Shown here piece by piece: positions 16,185-24,685 of a stretch of DNA of 60,983 nucleotides. Position 1 is the stretch's first letter; the number at the start of each line of letters is the position of its first letter. The position numbers and the translations under genes are program-made. The notes beneath the pieces were generated by a model, which saw nothing but the letters and a program-made list of their open reading frames with translations, did not search any database and was not told the DNA's origin. This DNA comes from Candidatus Omnitrophota bacterium (GTDB lineage Bacteria; Omnitrophota; Gorgyraeia; Zapsychrales; Zapsychraceae): positions 499-61,481 of the forward strand of contig JADFYJ010000016.1 in NCBI GenBank assembly GCA_015233115.1, written 5' to 3'.

Positions 16185-17489
16185 TTATTTTACCGTGCTC
16201 TCCACATTCCCATCGCCTAATTGCGTCATTATATCATCATCTTTTTTTACATGCTGAACACTTTTTAAGGCTCGACCAGTACTGTCGCGGGTGATGCTGA
16301 ATCCGCGTTTTAACGTGTTTTCGGGATGCAAAGCTCTGACTACTTTTTCAAAATTGATGAGGCGGTCATTTTCTTTTCGAAAGCGGATCTTTATTTCCCT
16401 CGTTAAATTTTCTTCGGTCCGCAGAACTTTTTGTTTTTCAGCCGACAATCCTTTTCCTGCCGCTTGCCGGACAGTTTCTTCCAATCGTGTAATAAAATCA
16501 TGATGCGCCTTAAAAAACATGTGGGTTTTCGTTTGAACAGACATGGCGTCATTCATCAATTGTTTCTTTTTCCGATCCAACAATGTCGTGCTTCCCCGCA
16601 AAACTGTATCCAAACCCTCATTCAGGCTATCCACAAATTCCTGCACCCGCCCTACAATAAACTGCGCGATGGCTGTCGGTGTTTTTGCAAACGTATGTGC
16701 GGCCAAGTCCGTAATGGTAATATTGATCTCGTGCCCTATGCCGCTTAAAACCGGAATAGTTGACGCCGCGATAGCCTCCGCGATCAGCTGACTGTCAAAG
16801 CAACTAAGATCCGCGATAGATCCGCCGCCGCGGGTAATCACAATCACGTCCAGCCCTTTGATCTCCTGCAATTCTTTAAGGCCGTAAACATTTTCCGCTT
16901 CAGCCCGTTTGCCTTGCATCAAGGTATTGCGCACATGAATTTTAAACCCGAATCCGCTTTTTTTAAGCTCTGAAATAAAATCATTGTACGCTGCCGAATC
17001 AGCTGAGGTGATCAACCCAATATTGAGCGGTACAGTCGGCAAAACCAAATGTTTATTCTTATCCAATACGCCTTTGGCTTTTAGTGCCGCGATTAACTTC
17101 TGTTTTTCCTGTGCCAGTTTACCGAGTGTATAAACCGGATCAATGCTTTCCACCACTAAACGCACTGCGCCGTGGGGAACATAATAATCCACTTTGCACG
17201 CGAATTTGACTTCAATATCATCTTTCAGTTCAAAGGCATTCTCGCTCTTTTTCAAAATTTGATTGATCTGTGCTTTTTTCCCCTCCCAAATCACCACGCC
17301 CACCCGCGCTTTTACATCTTTTGACCGTTCATCTTTTTCAACCAGTTCGAAAAAAATATGGCTCTTCCCTTTGTTCCGGTCAAAACCCTGAATTTCGCCG
17401 CAGACCCAGACAGTTTGCGGGAATCCAGCGTTGAGCACGTCTTTGATGAAACCGTTTAATTCTGAAATAGTAAAAAGGTTATCCGGCAC
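16185..17489 (-). CDS. xseA: Exodeoxyribonuclease VII large subunit
   Basis: 434 residues. The N-terminal OB-fold has VWVCGEIQGFDRNKGKSHIF near 27-46. The catalytic domain has GLITSADSAAYNDFISEL near 158 and VIVITRGGGSIADLSCFD near 213, followed by ALPVLSGIGHE-type motif (here IPVLSGIGHEINITITDLAA) and a long C-terminal coiled coil. It degrades single-stranded DNA in both directions. The start is GTG at 17489, overlapping the stop of the upstream membrane-protein gene, so translation is probably coupled. Confidence 0.95.
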   Translation of the reverse strand: MPDNLFTISELNGFIKDVLNAGFPQTVWVCGEIQGFDRNKGKSHIFFELVEKDERSKDVKARVGVVIWEGKKAQINQILKKSENAFELKDDIEVKFACKVDYYVPHGAVRLVVESIDPVYTLGKLAQEKQKLIAALKAKGVLDKNKHLVLPTVPLNIGLITSADSAAYNDFISELKKSGFGFKIHVRNTLMQGKRAEAENVYGLKELQEIKGLDVIVITRGGGSIADLSCFDSQLIAEAIAASTIPVLSGIGHEINITITDLAAHTFAKTPTAIAQFIVGRVQEFVDSLNEGLDTVLRGSTTLLDRKKKQLMNDAMSVQTKTHMFFKAHHDFITRLEETVRQAAGKGLSAEKQKVLRTEENLTREIKIRFRKENDRLINFEKVVRALHPENTLKRGFSITRDSTGRALKSVQHVKKDDDIMTQLGDGNVESTVK

Positions 17490-18147
17490 TTTGTTCCTTT
17501 TTCAAATCATTCAATGAAATGTACATCTGCACTTGGCAAAGATAAATGTACGGCGCGGCTATGGCAGTCCAAACAGAAATGAGGCTGTCCGCGTATTTGA
17601 AATTTATATACTTCAAGACCAAAACCGGGACGGAAATAATTATGGCAGTTAAAAACAACATGGTTAACGTAGGCCAAAAAAATCCTTTAACTAATTTTGC
17701 GCTTTGTTTAAATGATTCTGAAAACCAAGCTTCTTCATGTTTAAGATCAAGAACCAGGATCGGCGCGAACCAAAAAATTCCCAGGAAAAAAAATCCTGGA
17801 ATAACCAGCAGTAACAGCCCGGAAAAAATCATTATCTGAAAAGCGAACACAGTCGCCAAATATGCTCCCCAGAGGGCAGACAACCCCTGTTGAAAATCTT
17901 CCGGTGTGTCTCCGTTGCGGATGACATGTAAACACCACAAATATAAAATCATCTGCGGCCAACTGGTAAATATGGTTCCAATAATGACGCCCCAAAACAT
18001 CATCATGGTTTCATTTTGAGCAATTTTCATCACAAAGGCATTGCCAATAGCCGCGGCTACGGCCAAAAAAAATCCCCACGGCAAAAGCCGCCGGTAATAT
18101 TTTTTATATAAAATAAAAGATTGTTTAAGAATCCAAGATATATTCAT
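17479..18147 (-). CDS. Predicted multi-pass membrane protein
   Basis: 222 residues with about six hydrophobic segments (for example LLPWGFFLAVAAAIGNAFV near 22, FWGVIIGTIFTSWPQMILYL near 50, VFAFQIMIFSGLLLLVIPGF near 99). The N-terminal amphipathic ISWILKQSFILYKKYYRRLL resembles YciC/DUF975-like integral membrane proteins of unknown function. The middle segment FFFLGIFWFAPILVLDL precedes EEAWFSESFKQSAKLVKG, a pattern common in that superfamily. It starts 2 bases from purU and overlaps xseA, suggesting a shared transcript. I cannot assign a function. Confidence 0.75.
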   Translation of the reverse strand: MNISWILKQSFILYKKYYRRLLPWGFFLAVAAAIGNAFVMKIAQNETMMMFWGVIIGTIFTSWPQMILYLWCLHVIRNGDTPEDFQQGLSALWGAYLATVFAFQIMIFSGLLLLVIPGFFFLGIFWFAPILVLDLKHEEAWFSESFKQSAKLVKGFFWPTLTMLFLTAIIISVPVLVLKYINFKYADSLISVWTAIAAPYIYLCQVQMYISLNDLKKEQSAG

Positions 18148-18149
18148 AA

Positions 18150-19001
18150 TTAATCAAAAATAACTGTTTTATTACCATAACCTAAAATCTTTTTTTGTAA
18201 ATGCCAACGTACCGCTCTGCTCAAGACCATTTTTTCCAAATCTTCGCCCTTACGGATTAAGTCCTCTAATTCATCACGGTGACTGATGCGTACCGTATCC
18301 TGCTCAATAATGGGTCCTTGATCTAAATCAGCGGTGACATAATGGCTCGTTGCTCCAATGATCTTTACCCCTTTACGAAACGCTTGTTCATACGGTTTCT
18401 GCCCGACGAAAGCCGGCAAAAAAGAGTGATGAATATTAATGATACGGTTATGGTACGATTGCACAAATTGCGGGCTTAAAATTTGATGATACCTGGCCAG
18501 CACAATCGTATCTATTTTTTCCTGAGTTAAAATTTCCAATTGCCGGTGTTCTTGTTCTGTTTTATTTTCGGCAAAAACCGGAAAATGACAAAAACGGATC
18601 CCAAACTGTTTAGCTAATGGTTCAGCGTCCTGATGATTACTGACAATCAAAGGGATATCACAATCAAAATGCCCGGCCTGTCGGCGGTATAACAGATCAA
18701 ATAAACAATGCAGTTGACGGGAAACAAAAATAGCCATCCGGCTTTTCTGGTCAGAAAAATTAAGTGACCACTCCATATGGAAATTTTGCGCGATAGGGGC
18801 AAATATTTGTTTGATATCATCCCGAGGAATATCAAAACCAGTCAAGTCCCATTCAACCCGCATGAAAAATGTATTAGTCTGATCATCCGTATGCTGGTCA
18901 GCATGAAGAATATTCCCGTTATGCTGATAAATAAAATGAGTGATCGCGGCAGTAATCCCACGATGATCCGGGCAGGAAATCAGCAGAACTGCTTTAGGCA
19001 T
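18150..19001 (-). CDS. purU: Formyltetrahydrofolate deformylase
   Basis: 283 residues from the ATG at 19001, chosen for its AAGGAG ribosome-binding site; a longer frame to 19055 lies in a repeat. An N-terminal ACT domain (VLLISCPDHRGITAAITHFI) precedes a formyltransferase-like hydrolase domain with catalytic residues in INIHHSFLPAFVG, then GATSHYVTADLDQGPIIEQD near 230 (Asn, His, Asp triad). It hydrolyses 10-formyl-tetrahydrofolate to formate and tetrahydrofolate, balancing one-carbon pools. Its presence a few kb from the glycine cleavage operon suggests active one-carbon metabolism. Confidence 0.95.
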   Translation of the reverse strand: MPKAVLLISCPDHRGITAAITHFIYQHNGNILHADQHTDDQTNTFFMRVEWDLTGFDIPRDDIKQIFAPIAQNFHMEWSLNFSDQKSRMAIFVSRQLHCLFDLLYRRQAGHFDCDIPLIVSNHQDAEPLAKQFGIRFCHFPVFAENKTEQEHRQLEILTQEKIDTIVLARYHQILSPQFVQSYHNRIINIHHSFLPAFVGQKPYEQAFRKGVKIIGATSHYVTADLDQGPIIEQDTVRISHRDELEDLIRKGEDLEKMVLSRAVRWHLQKKILGYGNKTVIFD

Positions 19002-19037
19002 AGACAACTCCTTAAAATAAAATATAATCAAATTTAT

Positions 19038-19162
19038 AACCGCGTGCCCATGCACAAGGTTAGCATTGAAACCGAATCCCAGAGCGAGTTCAGCGACGCC
19101 GAGTCGCTGCTGTTTGAGCGAAGGATTTGGTTTAAATGCAAACCGCCCAACCGCGCGCTTTA
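19038..19162 (-). repeat. Stop-codon-adjacent structured repeat, copy 2
   Basis: Copy 2 of the family, 125 bases. It shares AACCGCGTGCCCAT at one end and CCCAACCGCGCGCTTT at the other with copies 1 and 3. The central hairpin is CAGCGAC/GTCGCTG, quite different in sequence from the CCTTGGGC stem of copy 3, yet perfectly paired. It begins 2 bases after the TAG of the helicase gene, on the helicase transcript side. Confidence 0.85.
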
Positions 19163-19164
19163 AA

Positions 19165-20505
19165 CTATTCGATATTTGTTATTTTTATGATTTCTTCTAC
19201 AAATCGTAGCACATGGGCATCTATCAGTATATCTTTTTTTGCAATAGGGCGCTTTAAAATAATCCCTTCAAAATGCGTGCATCGGCTTAACGCGACATAA
19301 ATCTGTCCGCACGCGAACGCGCCCCATCCAACGTCAACGATCACTTTTGAAAAAGTTTTTCCCTGGCTTTTGTGTATGGTCACAGCCCAGGCCAGACGCA
19401 GGGGATATTGTTTGAACAGGCCCACACTTTCCGATTGCAAACGGTCTAATTCTTCATCGTAATAAAAACGATACATGTCCCATTGATGCGGATTTACATC
19501 AACGATCCGGCCGTCTTCCAATTCGACCACAACTTTGTCTTCTTCATCCGCAATTCTGATCACCCGGCCCACAGTTCCGTTCACCCACCGGCTTTCCGGA
19601 TCATTATTCAGCATCATCACTTGCGCGCCGACCTTTAATTCAAGGTCTTCTTTCGTGGGATAACTTTTCGGATCAAACTTGCCGGAAACTTCCGCGGAAA
19701 ACCGGCGTTTAGGGCCGATGAGCTTAGAGAGCTCTTTTTCATTCACTTCGTCGGCCAGCCGGTTAGTCGTAGTTAAATATATAAAAAAATCATTATCCGG
19801 CGGGACAAAATCACGGGCCACCCGGCTGTTGATCAGGTTCATATCCTCTCCACTCAATTTCCCTTCGCGGATATGTGCCAAAAGCTGAATAAAATCATCA
19901 TCTTTTTGACGGTAAATTTTGTCCAGTTCAATAAAATTAATCTTTTTTTCCTTGATCAAATCCTGGAACACTTTTGAATCAAAAAAATACGCGCTTTTGT
20001 AGGACGATTTAAAAATGGATTCCTCAGGGGAACTCACCACCGGCGGAAGCTGTAACAGGTCGCCGATAAAAACCATTTGCACTCCACCAAACGGCAGATC
20101 AGGGTTTTTGCCAAAAGCGCGCAAGAAATTATCCACGCAGTCCAAAAGATCTGCTCTCACCATGGATATTTCATCAATGACAATAGTTTCTAAATTCTTG
20201 TATAATTCTTTTTGCGCTTTGCGCAGGCGGATATCATAAACACTCTCGGGAGTGGTGTCTGGCCTCAGGCAAAAAAACGAATGGATGGTCTGCCCTTGAA
20301 TATTGACCGCGGCTACTCCGGTGGGAGCTAACACCACGGCATTTTTCAGAGTGTGTTCTCGGAAATATTTCAGCAGAGTGGATTTTCCCGTTCCGGCTTT
20401 CCCGGTAATGAGGGCATTTTGGCTGGTATTTTCCAGCAGATCAATAGTAAAAACAAACCGCTCGTTAAACTCGAGCGGTTCGCGAAAAGTCGATTTTAAA
20501 ATCAT
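19165..20505 (-). CDS. Pif1/RecD-like ATP-dependent DNA helicase
   Basis: 446 residues, superfamily 1B. Walker A GKAGTGKSTLLKYF lies near 37, followed by VLAPTGVAAVNIQGQTIHSF (motif Ia), VIDEISMVRADLLDCVD near 108 (motif II), FIGDLLQLPPV near 146 (motif III), and AWAVTIHKSQGKTFSKVIVD near 373 and YVALSRC (motifs V/VI). Pif1-like helicases unwind DNA 5' to 3' and act on G-quadruplexes and recombination intermediates. The short length, with no extra C-terminal domain, matches the common bacterial Pif1-like form. A structured repeat begins right after its stop codon. Confidence 0.92.
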   Translation of the reverse strand: MILKSTFREPLEFNERFVFTIDLLENTSQNALITGKAGTGKSTLLKYFREHTLKNAVVLAPTGVAAVNIQGQTIHSFFCLRPDTTPESVYDIRLRKAQKELYKNLETIVIDEISMVRADLLDCVDNFLRAFGKNPDLPFGGVQMVFIGDLLQLPPVVSSPEESIFKSSYKSAYFFDSKVFQDLIKEKKINFIELDKIYRQKDDDFIQLLAHIREGKLSGEDMNLINSRVARDFVPPDNDFFIYLTTTNRLADEVNEKELSKLIGPKRRFSAEVSGKFDPKSYPTKEDLELKVGAQVMMLNNDPESRWVNGTVGRVIRIADEEDKVVVELEDGRIVDVNPHQWDMYRFYYDEELDRLQSESVGLFKQYPLRLAWAVTIHKSQGKTFSKVIVDVGWGAFACGQIYVALSRCTHFEGIILKRPIAKKDILIDAHVLRFVEEIIKITNIE

Positions 20506-20539
20506 ATATTATTTTCTAGTGTCTGATCTCCACTATTGG

Positions 20540-21028
20540 TTATTCTTCTAATATTCCAGCTAAATAAAGCAAAATGTTGTGATCTGTGACCAGGCCTTTA
20601 ACTTTCATCTTTTCATCCACAATAGGAATACAAGATAAATTTTTTTGTGCTATATCGATCAGGGCTGTTGTCATCTTATCTTCCGGATGTAAAAAATATG
20701 GATTTTTTTTCATGACATATTCGAGAATATAACGATCCAAAGAGGATTTATCATACAAACCATCCGCTCCATCCGTCATTAATCCGGAATCATAAAGCAC
20801 ATCATCGCTCAGAAGCTTACGCGGAGATTGCGTCCGATACAAATATTTATGGCTAAATGTTCCGACCAGCCGGTGACTGCGGTCAATGACAACTAAATGA
20901 CTAATATTGTACGAAGAAAATTTAGTTAAAGCATCACTCAAATTTTCATCCGAATAAATTGTCACCACCGGAGTCCGCATAATATCCCGGACTTTCAAAT
21001 TTTCAAATATCTTTTGAAACTGCTCCAT
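20540..21028 (-). CDS. CBS-domain pair protein
   Basis: 162 residues from the ATG at 21028; a longer frame from 21142 would overlap the upstream gene. Two CBS motifs are visible: VRDIMRTPVVTIYSDENLSD with SSYNISHLVVIDRSHRLVG, and YVMKKNPYFLHPEDKMTTAL with NLSCIPIVDEKMKVKGLVTD near 130-150. Such stand-alone pairs bind adenosine nucleotides and act as energy sensors, partner unknown. The gene is 19 bases downstream of a small Cys-containing protein gene and downstream of glycogen phosphorylase, so it may report energy state for glycogen use (inference). Confidence 0.88.
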   Translation of the reverse strand: MEQFQKIFENLKVRDIMRTPVVTIYSDENLSDALTKFSSYNISHLVVIDRSHRLVGTFSHKYLYRTQSPRKLLSDDVLYDSGLMTDGADGLYDKSSLDRYILEYVMKKNPYFLHPEDKMTTALIDIAQKNLSCIPIVDEKMKVKGLVTDHNILLYLAGILEE

Positions 21029-21047
21029 AAATTTTTTTCCCTTATCT

Positions 21048-21422
21048 TTACATATATGATTTAGCACTGCGTTTTTTGACCACAATTTTTTCATCTTTAG
21101 GAATAGATGTACCGCAGCATCCCGATTTTTCGCATGAACCATTATTCGCTGGTTTGACGATTGCCTCGGTATTAATCGGTTTTACGCATGACTCGGTACT
21201 GGCTGGTTTAGCACAGCATTCTGCCGGTTTACCATTTTTCTTTAAATCAGGTTTAAAATACGCAATCCATCCGTCCGCGTAATTATCCAGCCAATCCTGT
21301 TTGGCTTTTTCAAAACCAATATCATACCCTTTTTTTTCACTTTCCAGCCAAAGATGCCGTTTGATCTCTTCGATCACCGCCGGAAGTTGTAGTAATTGTT
21401 TTTCATCAAAATTACGTGCCAC
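21048..21422 (-). CDS. Small protein with Cys-containing repeat tail
   Basis: 124 residues, not recognised. The N-terminal half (about 1-65) is helical and charged (LQLPAVIEEIKRHLWLESEK, then DWLDNYADGWIAYFKPDLKK). The C-terminal half is a low-complexity stretch of repeats of the type KPA-x-TES-C-VKP-x-NTE, with cysteines in ECCAKPA, SCVKP, SCEKSGCCGTS, ending in a basic KKRSAKSY. CC and CxxxCC spacing suggests metal or disulfide chemistry. Helix plus Cys-tail proteins are sometimes metal-binding accessory proteins. It lies 48 bases after glgP and just before the CBS gene. Confidence 0.6.
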   Translation of the reverse strand: MARNFDEKQLLQLPAVIEEIKRHLWLESEKKGYDIGFEKAKQDWLDNYADGWIAYFKPDLKKNGKPAECCAKPASTESCVKPINTEAIVKPANNGSCEKSGCCGTSIPKDEKIVVKKRSAKSYM

Positions 21423-21470
21423 GTGAACCCTCCTTGTTTATAAGTAAAAAATCAAATATTCGTTTTTAAA

Positions 21471-23951
21471 TTATCGTGCCGGTACTTTCCATATTTCTTT
21501 AGCATACTCACCAATGGTCCGATCGCTGGAAAACATGCCTGACCTCGCCACGTTCATGATGGATTTTGCATTCCACCCGTCTTTATCCTGATACTGCTTG
21601 GACACCACGTCTTGCATTTTTAAGTACGCATCAAAATCCGCGCAGACCATATAATGATCATTATAAAAAATATTCTGCACGATTGGATCAAAAATCCCTA
21701 ATTCATATTGCGAAAAGAAATTATCTGATAATAACCCGTTAATTTCTTTTAATATCGGTGAACGCTGAACAAAATCCTGCGGATGATATCCCTGTTGTTT
21801 GAGCGCATCCACTTCTGGTGTCTTCATCCCGAAAATAAAGATATCATCTTTATTGAGCGCTTCCGCCATCTCGACATTCGCGCCATCCAAAGTCCCAATG
21901 GTTAAAGCGCCGTTCATCATGAACTTCATGTTCCCAGTGCCGGACGCTTCCGTACCTGCCGTTGATATCTGCTCAGATAACTCGCTGGCTGGAAAGATTT
22001 TTTCCGCCAAGGAAACCCGGTAATTCTCCAAAAAGATCAGTTTAATCTTATCGGACACGGATTTATCGTTATTGATCACGCACGACACATTATTGATAAA
22101 CTTGATGATCAATTTTGCCATAAAATAACCCGGTGCCGCTTTTCCTCCGAGCATAAAGGTGCGAGGCTGGACAAACGCTTTCGGATTATGTTTGATCTTT
22201 AAATACTCCGAAATAATGTAGAAGGTAAATAACAACTGACGCTTATACTCATGGATTCTTTTGACCTGAATATCAAACATCGAATACGGGTCAATTTGCA
22301 CCCCGGTGGTCTTTAAAATATAATCCGCAAAATCTTTTTTATTCGCAACCTTTACTTCTGCCCACTGATCCCGGAAAGTTTTTTTCTCTCTAAATTTTTC
22401 TAATTTCTTAATCTCACTCATGTCTGTTGCCCAGCCGTCACCAATAGCTTCGTTGATGACTTTACACAAGCGCGGATTCGCTTTCAGGAGCCAGCGGCGG
22501 GGATTGATCCCGTTTGTTTTATTGTTAAACTTATTGGGATCCATGTCATAAAAATCTTTAAACAATCTTTCCTTTAACAAATCCGAATGAAGGCGGGATA
22601 CTCCATTAACAGAATGGCTTCCCACAATGCATAAATTCGCCATGCGGATTCTTTTTTCCCCGTCTTCAGCGACTAAGGACATTCTTTCCACTTTCGCAGG
22701 GTCATTAATATAACGGCGGTGCACTTCATCTAAAAACCGGGCATTAATCTCATAAATGATCTGCAAATGCCGGGGCAAAACTCTCTGCAAGAGTTCCACG
22801 GACCAGCATTCAAGGGCTTCAGGCATTAATGTATGATTGGTGTACGCGAACGTTTTTTGAGTGGCTTGCCAGGCAGAGTCCCAATCAATGTTATACTCAT
22901 CGATCAAAACCCGCATCAGCTCAGCTATCGCCAAAGCAGGATGAGTATCATTCAGCTGAATGGCTGCTTGATCCGGCAATTTCGTAAGATCTTTATTTTC
23001 CGAGAAATACCGGCGGATAATATCCCTAATAGACGCGGCTGTAAAGAAATATTCCTGCTTTAAACGCAATTCTTTTCCAAAGCTTTGCTTATCGTTCGGA
23101 TAAAGCACTTTGGAAATATTTTCAGAAAAAATCTTTCGATAAACCGCCTGTTCGTAATCCCCGTTATTGAAATAATCAAAATCAAATTCTTCCGTACTGC
23201 GCGCTGACCACAAACGCAAAGTATTCACTATGTCATTCTTATATCCGACAATCGGCGTATCATAAGGTACGGCTAATATATCCTGCGTATCTACCCAGGT
23301 TTGTCGCATAACACCTTTATCATCTTTCCTTGGTTCAACCCGGCCATAAAACTTAATCTTTACTGTATATTCTGGACGCGGAAATTCCCATGGACAGCCG
23401 TGACGCAGCCATTCATCCGGAATTTCAACCTGATTACCGTTGATGATCTTCTGATGAAAAATACCATAATCATAACGGATTCCATAACCATGAGCCGGAA
23501 TATCTAAACTCGCCATCGATTCCAAGAAACACGCGGCTAAACGTCCTAAACCGCCATTACCCAAACCAGCATCTACCTCTTCTTCGCGCAATTCTTCCAG
23601 TTTATATCCCAAGGTTTCCAGCGATTCCTTACTTTCATTTTCAATCCCTAAATTGTAAAGGTACATTCCCAGTAAACGTCCAATTAAAAATTCCATGGAA
23701 AAGTAGTAAACACGCTTTAAATTATTTTTGTGGTAATATTGCTGAGTTTCAATCCAGCGTTCGACAATGCGGTCCCGGATGGATAAAGCCAAACCCCAAT
23801 AATTATCCCGCTGAGTAGCTGTGTATTGGTCCTTGGCTAAAACATATTCACGGTTAGCCTTGAAAGAAAGCTCTAAACCATGAACAGACATGTCTTTATA
23901 GATATTTAACCAATCGTGTTGATTTTCCGCGACTTTACGTACTCTTGCCAT
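21471..23951 (-). CDS. glgP: Glycogen/alpha-glucan phosphorylase
   Basis: 826 residues, full length for the classical GT35 family. The N-terminus has VYYFSMEFLIGRLLGMYLYN near 81 and EEEVDAGLGNGGLGRLAACF near 119. The PLP-lysine motif is EASGTGNMKFMMNGALTIGT near 670. It phosphorolyses alpha-1,4 glucan to glucose-1-phosphate. The start codon is the ATG at 23951. The window shows no glycogen synthase or branching enzyme, so the rest of the pathway is elsewhere. The PilZ gene lies 20 bases upstream on the same strand. Confidence 0.97.
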   Translation of the reverse strand: MARVRKVAENQHDWLNIYKDMSVHGLELSFKANREYVLAKDQYTATQRDNYWGLALSIRDRIVERWIETQQYYHKNNLKRVYYFSMEFLIGRLLGMYLYNLGIENESKESLETLGYKLEELREEEVDAGLGNGGLGRLAACFLESMASLDIPAHGYGIRYDYGIFHQKIINGNQVEIPDEWLRHGCPWEFPRPEYTVKIKFYGRVEPRKDDKGVMRQTWVDTQDILAVPYDTPIVGYKNDIVNTLRLWSARSTEEFDFDYFNNGDYEQAVYRKIFSENISKVLYPNDKQSFGKELRLKQEYFFTAASIRDIIRRYFSENKDLTKLPDQAAIQLNDTHPALAIAELMRVLIDEYNIDWDSAWQATQKTFAYTNHTLMPEALECWSVELLQRVLPRHLQIIYEINARFLDEVHRRYINDPAKVERMSLVAEDGEKRIRMANLCIVGSHSVNGVSRLHSDLLKERLFKDFYDMDPNKFNNKTNGINPRRWLLKANPRLCKVINEAIGDGWATDMSEIKKLEKFREKKTFRDQWAEVKVANKKDFADYILKTTGVQIDPYSMFDIQVKRIHEYKRQLLFTFYIISEYLKIKHNPKAFVQPRTFMLGGKAAPGYFMAKLIIKFINNVSCVINNDKSVSDKIKLIFLENYRVSLAEKIFPASELSEQISTAGTEASGTGNMKFMMNGALTIGTLDGANVEMAEALNKDDIFIFGMKTPEVDALKQQGYHPQDFVQRSPILKEINGLLSDNFFSQYELGIFDPIVQNIFYNDHYMVCADFDAYLKMQDVVSKQYQDKDGWNAKSIMNVARSGMFSSDRTIGEYAKEIWKVPAR

Positions 23952-23971
23952 ATTTTCCCCCTATTGTTGCG

Positions 23972-24451
23972 CTAATTTTTTGCTTTTTGCATCAGAATCC
24001 GATATTTCCCAAAAACCGACTCCAAGACCGAACTCCACTCCAAATGATACTTCTCATCAAAATAAACCGTGTTACTGACTGGCTGATTATTTACTACCAC
24101 TAATTGCACCCCAATATCGTATTTTCGATGATCTCCTGAGGAAGCTAACGGCGCAACCCAGCGGACTTCCCCCTGCATTTGCACTTGATCAGCATCTTTG
24201 GGTAAAAAAACATTCAAATTTAAACAATCGCCTATCTTAAGATCAGTATCAGCGGTAAAACATAATCCTTCAACGCTCATATTTTTAATTAAACCATTAA
24301 AAGGCGTCCCACTGGCCTGATTGCTCCATTTATCAAATTTCTGAAAAATGACTTTAGTCGCAATTTCATAGAGAAAATGCGATCCTAATTTCTCTTGAAT
24401 CGAATGCCGGGGATGAATTCTGCGGTCACTCTGCTGAGATGCCATATTCAT
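23972..24451 (-). CDS. PilZ-domain protein
   Basis: 159 residues from the ATG at 24451; an upstream TTG at 24466 is less likely. The c-di-GMP motif pair is present: RRIHPRH (RxxxR-type) near residues 10-16 and IKNMSVEGLCF (D/NxSxxG) near 65-75. The remainder is a beta-barrel pattern with EVRWVAPLASSGDHRKYDIG. It probably binds cyclic di-GMP and acts on motility, secretion or polysaccharide output. The gene lies directly upstream of glgP, which might mean linked control of storage and lifestyle (inference). Confidence 0.85.
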   Translation of the reverse strand: MNMASQQSDRRIHPRHSIQEKLGSHFLYEIATKVIFQKFDKWSNQASGTPFNGLIKNMSVEGLCFTADTDLKIGDCLNLNVFLPKDADQVQMQGEVRWVAPLASSGDHRKYDIGVQLVVVNNQPVSNTVYFDEKYHLEWSSVLESVFGKYRILMQKAKN

Positions 24452-24585
24452 ACGGTCATCTTTCAAAAATTATTAAAATAAAATTTATGTCCTAAGTGTA
24501 CATCATATTTTAAATGAGAATAGGTTTATGTCAAGTTAAATACTTGTCGTATAAGAACTTGGGACACAAAACTAATTTTAAATTA

Positions 24586-24675
24586 TTTCTGGTTGATAGT
24601 TAATGGTTTTTAGTTTTTGGAAAAAGCAAATCTTTTCAACAACCAAAAACCAACAACCAACAACTAAAAACTAAT
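24586..24675. repeat. Inverted low-complexity repeat (CCAAAAACCAACAACC words)
   Basis: The left part reads GGTTGATAGTTAATGG and TTTTTAGTTTTTGG, the right part CCAAAAACCAACAACCAAC and TAAAAACTAAT, an imperfect inverted pair around a 16-base AT-rich loop. A second copy of this word family lies at 50727-50800. It may fold as a transcript hairpin between the exported-protein gene and the PilZ gene. Confidence 0.6.
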
Positions 24676-24685
24676 ATATGTTTAT

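Noticed and set aside
16291-16791. Plus-strand frames across xseA
   Set aside because: They are antisense shadows of a clearly conserved gene, with no ribosome-binding site and basic, Cys-rich composition.
18777-19163. Plus-strand frames ending in FERRIWFKCKPPNRAL
   Set aside because: The same peptide arises from copies of the structured repeat (also at 39421-39603 and near 11880); it is repeat DNA read in one frame, not a gene.
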